A stretch of DNA of 8,911 nt. Origin: Chloroflexota bacterium. GTDB taxonomy: Bacteria; Chloroflexota; FW602-bin22; JAMCYS01. Shown in pieces: positions 1 through 5,371 of the stretch. The notes below the pieces were generated by a model that did not search any database, was not told where the DNA came from, and was given only the letters and a program-made list of their open reading frames with translations. The translations under genes were made by a program, and so were the position numbers. Each line of letters starts with the position of its first letter. Within the stretch, counting starts at the first letter, position 1. The stretch covers positions 1 to 8,911 of the forward strand of contig JAJZQK010000101.1 of the NCBI GenBank assembly GCA_021847625.1, written 5' to 3'.

Positions 1-51
1 TATCGCCCCTTTCGTTCCAGGCCATCCGAGGTCACACGGGGGAGTTGCGCG

Positions 52-1326
52 TTGTTTCGTAGCTTGCCGAGCGTTCGTAAGGTCATCACCCTGCCCCCCA
101 TCTCGCTAAGCGGCGGGGTGGCCCTGCTGGTCCTCTCCCAGCTGCTGCTGGGTACCCTGTTGCTGCGCCTGCTCTGGCTTGACCAGCCGTCGGGCGACCT
201 GATCTTCGACGAGGTGTATTACGTCAATGCCGCCCGGGTCATCCTCGGCTGGCCGGTGCCGGAGGGGGCACCCTACGCGGACGCGGCGCAAGGCATCGAC
301 CCCAATGCCGAGCACCTGCCGCTGGCGAAGGTGATGCTGGCCGGCTCGATGCAATTGTTCGGGGATAACGCCTACGGCTGGCGGCTGCCCAGCGTGCTGC
401 TCGGCACGGCGGCGGTAGGACTTCTCTACCTGATCGTGCGCCGGGTGACGGGTCGCGACGGCCTGGCCCTGTTCGCGGCCTTCCTCTTCAGCCTCGACAA
501 CCTCGTCTTCATCCACAGCCGCATCGCGACCCTGGACATCTACATGCTGGCCTTCATGCTGGGCGGGGTCTACCTCCACGTGGCGGGCCGGCCGTTGCTG
601 GCAGGGGCAGTGCTGGCGCTGAGCGCGCTCGCCAAGCTGACGGGCATCTACGCCCTGGGGGCGCTCTTCGCCTTCGAGGCGCTGCGCTTCCTGCTGCGGC
701 CGGAGGTCCGAGAGGCCTGGCGGGGAGCGCTCGGCAAGGGGCTGATGCTGGGCGGCGGCTTCCTGGCCATCTTCATCGGCCTGCTCTGGCCGCTCGACCA
801 CTTCTGGACCCGCTACCAGGACCCCGTCGACCACCTGGCCTACGTTCTGGAGTACGGGGCCGCGCTCAAAGAGAAGGACTACGCCAGCGGCAGCGCCAGC
901 TTCCCCTGGCAGTGGCTGGCCAACGAGGTGCCCATCACCTACCTGCGGGTGAGCCAGGAGGTGAAGGTGGACGGGCAGGTGGTCTCCTCCCGCCGCACCG
1001 TCGACTTCCAGGGGGCGATGAATCCCTTCGTCGTCGCCATGTTGCCTTTGGCGCTGGCCTTTCTGCTGGAGCGGGCGGCGCGCACGCGCCACGACCTGCC
1101 GCTGCTGCTGCTGGCCCTGCTCGCGGCGACCTTCCTGCCGTCGCTGGCCGTCGCCGTCTTCGCCGACCGCGTGTCGTATATCTTCTACTTCTTGCCCGTC
1201 CTACCCGCCCTGTGCGCGGGGATAGCCTATCTGCTGCTGGACAACAACTTCTCACGCGTCCTGGCGCTAGGCTATGCGATAGGCGTCGTCTTCGGCTTCC
1301 TCACCCTGTTCCCCTTCAAGTTCTAA
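52..1326 (+). CDS. GT39 (PMT-like) membrane mannosyltransferase
   Basis: Predicted polytopic glycosyltransferase of the dolichyl-phosphate-mannose-protein mannosyltransferase family (GT39/PMT, GT-C fold), which moves a sugar from a lipid-phosphate donor to an extracytoplasmic protein. Seen: a first membrane helix at residues about 22-43, the acidic FDEVYY motif (D53, E54) in the first outer loop where PMT enzymes carry their catalytic acid, HLPLAK at 88-93 followed by FGDNAYGWRLPS, RIATLD at 157-162, and ALSALAKLTG near 190-200. Several further hydrophobic helices run to the C-terminus, with an R-x-x-Y-I-F-Y-FLP segment near 375-385. The 424 residues are slightly short for the family but contain all the landmarks. 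The start is TTG, supported by GGGGGAG at 38-44, seven bases upstream; no competing start is better placed. The gene stands alone, with a repeat cluster behind it. Family is fairly certain; the acceptor is unknown. Confidence 0.88.
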   Translation: MFRSLPSVRKVITLPPISLSGGVALLVLSQLLLGTLLLRLLWLDQPSGDLIFDEVYYVNAARVILGWPVPEGAPYADAAQGIDPNAEHLPLAKVMLAGSMQLFGDNAYGWRLPSVLLGTAAVGLLYLIVRRVTGRDGLALFAAFLFSLDNLVFIHSRIATLDIYMLAFMLGGVYLHVAGRPLLAGAVLALSALAKLTGIYALGALFAFEALRFLLRPEVREAWRGALGKGLMLGGGFLAIFIGLLWPLDHFWTRYQDPVDHLAYVLEYGAALKEKDYASGSASFPWQWLANEVPITYLRVSQEVKVDGQVVSSRRTVDFQGAMNPFVVAMLPLALAFLLERAARTRHDLPLLLLALLAATFLPSLAVAVFADRVSYIFYFLPVLPALCAGIAYLLLDNNFSRVLALGYAIGVVFGFLTLFPFKF

Positions 1327-1397
1327 GCCATCCGGCTGGTCGCCCGGGGCCGCCAACGCAGGAATGGGTCGGCGGCAATTGGTACAATGGATAGTAG

Positions 1398-1437
1398 TTA
1401 CGCGGTGGGAGTCGGATCAACCGCAGAGGGCGCGGAG
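1398..1437 (+). repeat. MITE left-end homologue, second copy at 7949-7988
   Basis: These 40 bases match 7949-7988 at 36 of 40 positions, including an uninterrupted 19-base stretch starting TTACGCGGTGGGAGT. In the downstream copy this block is the left end of a 124-bp element with terminal inverted repeats. Here the outermost ACAGGAC is missing, so the copy is decayed or truncated. The related right end may be the block ending at 1815. Confidence 0.75.
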
Positions 1438-1443
1438 CAGACT

Positions 1444-1650
1444 GTAGCGCGGGGGCTTGTCCCCCGCGGCGTCTCTCTAGCTCTCCCCGGCCTATCACCA
1501 TTCCTGTCAAGGGCCAATCGTTCACCCCAGTGACATGCATGTTTGGTTAGGGCCCAATCCTCCGGCCGTGCACGACGGTGGTCGGCAGGCGGGCTGGGCA
1601 GGCAAAGCGCCTGCCCGACCGGACCGCAGGGGGACAAGCCCCCGCGCTAC
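1444..1650. repeat. 22-bp perfect inverted repeat pair (1444-1465 / 1629-1650)
   Basis: The left arm starts GTAGCGCGGGGGCTTG and its exact 22-base reverse complement ends at 1650. The arms are 163 bases apart. Each arm has its own small GGGGG-CTTGT-CCCCC type hairpin, so each could be an independent REP-like unit inserted in opposite directions. Nothing coding lies between them. The span fits a MITE or a pair of REP sequences, without a visible transposase. Confidence 0.7.
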
Positions 1651-1721
1651 GGCTTGGTCGTCTGACAGGTTGAACTCGGGACAGCGCCAGCCCCATCACC
1701 TACCAGGCGAGCTGGCGAGTT

Positions 1722-1759
1722 CCCTCTCCCTTCCAGTGAGATGGCAAGGGTGAGGGTCG
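1722..1759 (+). repeat. REP-like palindrome (CCCTCTCCC type), inverted copy at 8104-8141
   Basis: The arms CCCTCTCCCTT and AAGGGTGAGGG are nearly complementary and fold into an imperfect hairpin. The reverse complement of 8104-8141 aligns without gaps over the same 38 bases at 31 positions, so the two are copies of one dispersed family in opposite orientation. It lies just beyond the stop codon of the leftward MFS gene. Confidence 0.65.
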
Positions 1760-1806
1760 TCCTAGCTTTCCGCGTCCGCTGCGGCCTCCGTGGTGAAAAG
1801 CCGCTC

Positions 1807-1827
1807 GCCACGTAGGCACTACGTGGC
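1807..1827 (-). terminator. Possible terminator hairpin across the MFS stop codon
   Basis: The perfect 9-bp stem GCCACGTAG / CTACGTGGC with a 3-base loop includes the MFS stop codon (1819-1821, minus strand). Reading leftward, it is followed after GAGCGG by CTTTTC. The T-run is short and about seven bases away, so it is a weak intrinsic terminator candidate. The hairpin also sits at the border of the repeat cluster and may simply be repeat sequence. Confidence 0.35.
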
Positions 1828-3003
1828 TATCTTGGCGGCCTGGCGGCGGCCTGGGAGGAAGCCGAGCAGGCCGAGCAGCGTGCAGGCGGCCGAGATGGGC
1901 CAGACCACGCCGAAGCCCCACGTCTGCCCCACGATCCCGAGGCCGATGGAGGCGACGGAGATGCCCAGGTCGAAGCCGGTGAAATACGTGCTCATCGCCA
2001 GGCCGTGCTGGGCGGGCGGCACCCGGTCGACGAGCAAGGCCATCGTCGCCGGCTGGGCCATGCCGAAGCCCATACCATAGATGGCGGCCGAAAGCATGAA
2101 CTGCCAGAAGTCGGCGGCCCACGGCAGCATGCCCACGGCCACGGCGACGGCGATTATGCCGGGAAAGGCGACGAAGGCCCGCCCCCGGCGGTCGGCCAGG
2201 CGACCGGAGAAGGCCCGCGAGGCCAGCAGGGCGAGGGCCTGCACCGTGAAGTAGAGCCCGGGGTTGCCGATGCCCCGCGACTGGGCGTAGATTGCCACGA
2301 AGGCGCTAACCGGCCCGAAGCCCATCCCCAGGCAGAGCGACATCCAGGCCACCGGTAAGGCGTCGAGGGCGACGATGCCGGTGCGCGGCGTCCAGGCCGG
2401 GCGGGGTCCCGGCGGGGGCGGCCGGCGCTCGCGGGAGAAGAACGAGATGCCAAAGGCGCTGAAGGCCAAGACGGCCGAGAAGTAGAACATCTCGTGGAAG
2501 CCCGCCAGGTCGATAATCCAGAAGCCGATAGCGGGGCCGAGGATGAGGCCCAGGCCGGCGGCGGCGCTGAAGAAGCCGATCGCCTCGGCCCGACGCCGGG
2601 GGGGAGCGATATCGGCTAGGTAGGCGTTGGCGGCGGTGGTGTAGTTGCACAGGCCGAAGCCGTGGACCACCCGGCCTAGCATCAGCATGGGCACCGAGCC
2701 GGCCAGCAAGTAGACGATGCTGGCCGCCCCGTAGCCGGCCGTGCCGACGAGGACCAGCGGCCGGCGCCGCCAGATGTCGGCCAGCCAGCCGATGGGCGGG
2801 CGCAGAAGGAGGGCGGTGAAGGCGAGCATGCCGCTGATGAGGCCCGCGTCGGCCTGGTCGCCGCCCAGCACGAGCACGTACACCGGCAGCGTGGCCGTGA
2901 GCATTTGCGAGCCGAACGAGTTGGCGAAGTTCGCCAGCGTGGCGAAGACGTAGTCCGCCGTGAGCAAACGATCCTCGGCAGGCACGGCGACGGACGAGGC
3001 CAA
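1819..3003 (-). CDS. MFS transporter, probable drug-efflux type
   Basis: A complete 12-helix major facilitator of 394 residues, expected in the inner membrane as a proton-coupled exporter. Seen: MFS motif A in loop 2-3 (GWLADIWRRR, residues 72-81), its second-half counterpart SGRLADRRGR (266-275), a motif B-like RVVHGFG (111-117) in helix 4, and a charged, proline-rich central loop (RERRPPPPGP, about 191-200) separating the two six-helix halves. Length and loop pattern match DHA1-like drug exporters, but no residue fixes the substrate. The start is TTG at 3003, chosen because GGAGGA (minus strand, 3011-3016) sits seven bases upstream and the protein begins right before helix 1. There is no operon partner. 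The stop lies inside a small hairpin. Confidence 0.88.
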   Translation of the reverse strand: MASSVAVPAEDRLLTADYVFATLANFANSFGSQMLTATLPVYVLVLGGDQADAGLISGMLAFTALLLRPPIGWLADIWRRRPLVLVGTAGYGAASIVYLLAGSVPMLMLGRVVHGFGLCNYTTAANAYLADIAPPRRRAEAIGFFSAAAGLGLILGPAIGFWIIDLAGFHEMFYFSAVLAFSAFGISFFSRERRPPPPGPRPAWTPRTGIVALDALPVAWMSLCLGMGFGPVSAFVAIYAQSRGIGNPGLYFTVQALALLASRAFSGRLADRRGRAFVAFPGIIAVAVAVGMLPWAADFWQFMLSAAIYGMGFGMAQPATMALLVDRVPPAQHGLAMSTYFTGFDLGISVASIGLGIVGQTWGFGVVWPISAACTLLGLLGFLPGRRQAAKIAT

Positions 3004-3369
3004 AGGGCGGTCCTCCGGTAAGAGAGTCGAGCGTTAGGGTGCATTCGCCAGGCGAGAGCCGCCTGCCTTGGGGACCAATCGTCGCACTTTCCCTCGCCAT
3101 GCGCAAGGCCCAAAACCGCGAGCTTGCCCCACCGGGTTGCGGAGCGACGGCTGCATCGCGGAGGGAGCAGAGGGGATCGCTGGGCGTATGGCCAAGGGCG
3201 GGAGCATGTCGTGTGGTCGTGCCATCGTCTGATAGGTTGATGCAGGCTCGGCAAGATGGAGCCAACGCTGGCGCGAGGGATGCCCGATAGCTCAACTATA
3301 GCCACGATAACACACGATAGGGAGATTGCCGTTCCGTCGATAGCTGGACGGATCTCGACAGATCCCTAC
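3004..3369. other. Spacer between divergent MFS and membrane-protein/HTH units
   Basis: No gene is supported. The short frames on both strands have biased, unfamiliar composition and lack good ribosome sites. The right part is more AT-rich and repeats GATAG/CGATA words between about 3288 and 3342. A GGATCT-CGAC-AGATCC dyad at 3350-3365 sits just upstream of the rightward -35 box and could be an additional protein site. The left part must hold the leader of the leftward MFS gene, but I see no clear -35/-10 pair for it. Confidence 0.5.
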
Positions 3370-3398
3370 TTGACAACTCAATCTAGCGCCTGTATTAT
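3370..3398 (+). promoter_or_regulatory. Near-consensus sigma-70 promoter of the membrane-protein/HTH operon
   Basis: TTGACA at 3370-3375 is a perfect -35 box. After exactly 17 bases comes TATTAT at 3393-3398, five of six matches to the -10 consensus. Transcription should begin near 3404-3406, about 40 bases upstream of the first start codon. It is the strongest promoter-like sequence in the window, as expected for a promoter held off by a repressor. Confidence 0.8.
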
Positions 3399-3399
3399 T

Positions 3400-3426
3400 G
3401 GCGTAGACCAGTCTACGCCGTAGACC
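3400..3426. promoter_or_regulatory. Compound palindromic operator over the transcription start
   Basis: GGCGTAGAC (3400-3408) and GTCTACGCC (3411-3419) form a perfect 9-bp dyad with a 2-base centre. GTCTACG (3411-3417) and CGTAGAC (3419-3425) form a second, overlapping 7-bp dyad. The hexamer GTAGAC therefore occurs three times in alternating orientation, spaced 8 and 9 bases centre to centre. The array begins one base after the -10 box and covers the predicted start site, a typical repressor position. The likely binder is the winged-helix protein encoded at 4062-4409. The symmetry is seen; the regulator assignment is inferred. Confidence 0.7.
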
Positions 3427-3445
3427 GAAAGAAAGGAAGAGCCCA

Positions 3446-4069
3446 ATGAATGACGAAATCACGAAGGCCCAAGAGCGTGCTAGCCAATACTGGTTCGTCG
3501 ATGGGTTGGCTGAGCTTGCCGCGGGATCAGTCAGCCTCTTTCTGGCAGTCCTTGTATTGCTCTGGCAGGTCATCTTTATGTGGAGATGGAGCCTACTGGT
3601 GATAGGGGTCGCTGGGTTGGCCTTTTCATTTGGGCTCAGGCTTGTCATTCAACGGATCAAAGAACGCACAACCTATGTCCGAACAGGATACGCAAGTCCT
3701 TTCAGCGGCCTGGAGAGTAAACGGAATGTCGTCATTACGGCTGCTTTTACGCTCCTCCTGTTAGGGGCAAATTATTGGCTCACTACCAAAGGGCCCCCGA
3801 GCTTGCTCTGGTCTCCCGGCATGGCTGGGTTGGCCTTTGCCGTATGCTTCGCCTGGGTCGGGGCTTTAACGAAACTCCGGCGGTTCTATTCTCTTGCTCT
3901 TCTCAGCATATGCGTCGGCATCACCCTGGCAATCCTCGGGATGGATTACTTCCGAGGGCTAGGGGTGCTGGCCGGAGTCGTGGGGCTGGTCCTCTTGTAC
4001 CAGGGATACCTGGTCCGCAAGGCGTACATCAGCCAGAGCCTACCGCTCAGCACTCCGACCGATGAATAG
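3446..4069 (+). CDS. Six-TM membrane protein paired with HTH regulator
   Basis: A 207-residue integral membrane protein of unknown function. Hydrophobic segments lie at about 21-43, 48-68, 94-112, 121-140, 147-166 and 171-190, with basic loops between them and a polar C-terminus. Recognisable conserved-looking pieces are WFVDGLAELAAG before and into helix 1 and ERTTYVRTGYASP after helix 2. I recall proteins with such a DGLxE and (Y)xRTGY pattern encoded beside small winged-helix regulators, but I cannot name a reaction. The ATG at 3446 has AAAGGAAG six bases upstream. The gene overlaps the next start by eight bases, indicating translational coupling. Base composition is clearly less GC-rich than the flanking genes (about 52% in one sampled 60-base line), which suggests a separate origin. 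A role in sensing or resisting a membrane stress is possible but unproven. Confidence 0.8.
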   Translation: MNDEITKAQERASQYWFVDGLAELAAGSVSLFLAVLVLLWQVIFMWRWSLLVIGVAGLAFSFGLRLVIQRIKERTTYVRTGYASPFSGLESKRNVVITAAFTLLLLGANYWLTTKGPPSLLWSPGMAGLAFAVCFAWVGALTKLRRFYSLALLSICVGITLAILGMDYFRGLGVLAGVVGLVLLYQGYLVRKAYISQSLPLSTPTDE

Positions 4070-4409
4070 CCGCCCCCCTTCCCTTACGGAGGTTGACCGG
4101 CTTATCCACGAGCCGTCGCGGAGCATCATCCTGGCAATGCTCACGGCAGCCAAAAGCGCCGATTTCCTTTACCTCCAGCGGGAAACTGGACTCACCAAAG
4201 GTAATCTGACGATCCACCTCTCGAAACTGGAGAAAGTAGGGTACATTCGGATCGAGAAGACGTACCGGGGGAAAGCCCCGCTTACTCTTTGCAGAATCAC
4301 AAACAAAGGCAGGGAGGCCTTTGAGCTCTACCGAAAACAGCTAAGACAGTTCATCGAAGACACAAACCAGCCACGGGAGAATGCGGTTTGCCATCCAAAT
4401 AGCGGATAG
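4062..4409 (+). CDS. Small winged-helix transcriptional regulator (HTH_34 type)
   Basis: A 115-residue DNA-binding protein of the winged-helix family related to PF13601 and MarR/ArsR folds, acting in the cytoplasm as a dimer. Seen: LTEVDRLIHEPSRSIILAML (8-27) as the first helix with the HEPxR signature, then DFLYLQRETGLTKGNLTIHLSKLEKVGYI (34-62), a helix-turn-helix with recognition helix around TKGNLTIHLSKLE. A wing with IEKTYRGKAPLTLCRITNKGREA follows (64-86), then a helical tail for dimerisation. The ATG lies within the end of the membrane-protein gene (ATGAATAG overlap), so the two are cotranscribed and coupled. The palindromic array at the operon start is its natural target. No cysteine-rich metal site is evident, so the inducer is unknown. 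Confidence 0.88.
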   Translation: MNSRPPSLTEVDRLIHEPSRSIILAMLTAAKSADFLYLQRETGLTKGNLTIHLSKLEKVGYIRIEKTYRGKAPLTLCRITNKGREAFELYRKQLRQFIEDTNQPRENAVCHPNSG

Positions 4410-4461
4410 CCACCGACGTCATCTTCATTCCCGATGGTCGACGGCCAAGGATGATCGGTGG
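4410..4461 (+). terminator. Stem-loop directly after the HTH gene
   Basis: CCACCGA (4410-4416) plus TCATC (4419-4423) pair with GATGATCGGTGG (4450-4461), giving a 12-bp stem with a 2-base bulge and a 26-base loop. It begins at the first base after the stop codon. No T-run follows, so classical intrinsic termination is doubtful; it may protect the mRNA 3' end or be a Rho-associated structure. Confidence 0.35.
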
Positions 4462-4667
4462 TTAGCATCGAGGCGGAAACCCTGGTCTCGGCAAGACACC
4501 GGATAGATTCCTGCACCGTGTAGCGACGCTGCCGCTATGTCGTATTCCGCTTTGGTGAGTCTGCCTGCGGGGGCAGGTTGCCTGCGGTGGCTACCGGGTG
4601 CGGGCCTGGCGGGGAGCCACCGCAGTGCAAGAGGGCAGGGGCAACGTCCGTCGAAACGCGGACAGGA
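4462..4667. other. Spacer between convergent genes with an 11-bp stem-loop
   Basis: No gene is supported. CTGCGGTGGCT (4582-4592) and AGCCACCGCAG (4615-4625) form a perfect 11-bp stem around a GC-rich 22-base loop, next to a smaller CTGCC/GGCAG hairpin at 4561-4576. Its place between the rightward HTH gene and the leftward small membrane gene fits a two-way termination zone, though no T-run is present. Composition changes from moderate to high GC across this spacer. Confidence 0.4.
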
Positions 4668-5075
4668 TCAGTAAATGAACACCCCCATGCCGATGAGGAT
4701 GGCCGAGAGCAGGAGGACGCCGAGGTTGATTTGGCGCATCGTGGCGGGGCTGGCGAGGGCCCGGACGACGAAGGCCCGGAACTTGGCGTACTCGAAGACG
4801 ACCGCGTACACCTTCACGGCGGTCAGCGACACCAGCGCGGCGATGATCCAACTGTGCTCCACGTCGCCCCCCACCACCTGGTACCAGGTGGCCCCCAGCA
4901 ATACTACCAGGCCGGCGCCCACCGCGTATACCCAGCCGGGCTTCCGCTCACTGTACGCCTGCTCCATCTCCCACTTGTTCCAGCGCTCGCCCAGGCCGAC
5001 GATCAAGCCGCGCGAGACGACGCCGACGAGGGCCCAGGCGAAGCAAAGGACCCGAAAGTAATTGAGGTCTGCCAT
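4668..5075 (-). CDS. Small four-TM membrane protein, unknown function
   Basis: A 135-residue protein I do not recognise. Hydrophobic segments lie at about 7-26 (FRVLCFAWALVGVVSRGLIV), 48-64, 74-94 and 117-135, joined by a charged loop rich in W, E and K (LGERWNKWEMEQAYSERKPGW) and a basic AKFRAF segment. It is a four-helix inner-membrane protein with a very short C-terminal end (GVFIY). The start at 5075 (MADLNYF) is preferred over an in-frame GTG at 5114 because AAGGAGGA lies eight bases before it, and the longer version would overlap the palindromic site at 5108-5121. Two such palindromes upstream suggest repressor control. It is transcribed alone, convergent with the HTH operon and divergent from the chimeric gene. 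Confidence 0.7.
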   Translation of the reverse strand: MADLNYFRVLCFAWALVGVVSRGLIVGLGERWNKWEMEQAYSERKPGWVYAVGAGLVVLLGATWYQVVGGDVEHSWIIAALVSLTAVKVYAVVFEYAKFRAFVVRALASPATMRQINLGVLLLSAILIGMGVFIY

Positions 5076-5107
5076 AGAACTGTCCTCCTTCCCCCTTGAC
5101 GGATTTG

Positions 5108-5150
5108 TGACCACCCGGTCATATCTAACCCTATTATGACCGCTCGGTCA
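5108..5150. promoter_or_regulatory. Paired TetR-like operators in a divergent promoter region
   Basis: TGACCACCCGGTCA (5108-5121; 5-bp arms) and TGACCGCTCGGTCA (5137-5150; perfect 6-bp arms) share the TGACC-N4-GGTCA pattern with centres 29 bases apart. Such 14-bp palindromes are typical of TetR-family operators, which is an inference from form. Between them lies CTATTATG: TATTAT (5132-5137) could be a rightward -10, and its complement CATAAT a leftward -10 for the small membrane gene. No strong -35 box is visible for either. No TetR-type gene lies in the window. Confidence 0.6.
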
Positions 5151-5371
5151 CATCGGCGCACCGGCCGCGGGGATAGACTACGCCCTGGTCGGGTGGCCAG
5201 GTTTCTCCCCGGCCCAGTGGCCAGGCTGCTTCGAGGAAGGGCCAGAGGAGTGCCGGCCGGCGGTGGGCGGACTACCTCGCCACGGGCAGGCCTGGACGCT
5301 GGCACGCCACCTGCACGACACGAGGGCGGTTGCCTGCCCACGCGGGCGGTGTGCACCTTCCGGAGGACGGC
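5151..5371. other. Leader region of the chimeric gene
   Basis: There is no convincing gene; open frames here have low-complexity R/G/P-rich translations. The direct repeat GTGGCCAGG occurs at about 5194 and 5218, and GGGCAGGC (5284-5291) faces GCCTGCCC (5332-5339). The Shine-Dalgarno GGAGG at 5362-5366 serves the start at 5372. The nearest candidate promoter is in the palindrome pair to the left, which would give a leader of over 200 bases. Confidence 0.4.

Larger units (their letters stand above)
1327..1818. repeat. Gene-free repeat cluster between GT39 and MFS genes
   Basis: No credible coding sequence: the small open frames here lack conserved features and cross the repeats. The stretch holds several layers of repeats. 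A MITE-like left-end homologue lies at 1398-1437, a 22-bp perfect inverted repeat at 1444-1465 and 1629-1650, a short GGGCAGGC/GCCTGCCC hairpin at 1596-1616, a REP-like palindrome at 1722-1759, and a sequence resembling the MITE right end at 1768-1815. Copies of two of these families lie at 7942-8141. The cluster separates genes on opposite strands and is probably the debris of non-autonomous mobile repeats. Confidence 0.7.

Noticed and set aside
106..1092. Leftward 328-codon frame opposite the mannosyltransferase
   Set aside because: Low-complexity Q/R/G/H-rich translation, no ribosome site or motifs, fully overlapped by a recognisable GT39 gene.
1384..1440. tRNA-like or CRISPR-like look of the GC-rich repeat block
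   Set aside because: No cloverleaf or T-loop sequence, and no evenly spaced direct repeats; the similarity to 7949-7988 identifies it as a dispersed repeat.
3034..3290. Possible T-box or other riboswitch leader of the MFS gene (minus strand GGTGGGGCAAGCTCGCGG)
   Set aside because: It only loosely resembles the T-box GGTGGNACCGCG core, has no specifier arrangement I can fold, and the downstream gene is not a typical T-box target.
4430..4560. Leftward frame reading TKAEYDIAAASLHGAG opposite the convergent spacer
   Set aside because: Short, no start with a ribosome site, no recognisable family and it crosses a stem-loop.
4578..5099. Rightward 173-codon frame across the small membrane gene
   Set aside because: The leftward frame has four membrane helices and a strong Shine-Dalgarno site; the rightward translation is H/D/G-rich with no features.
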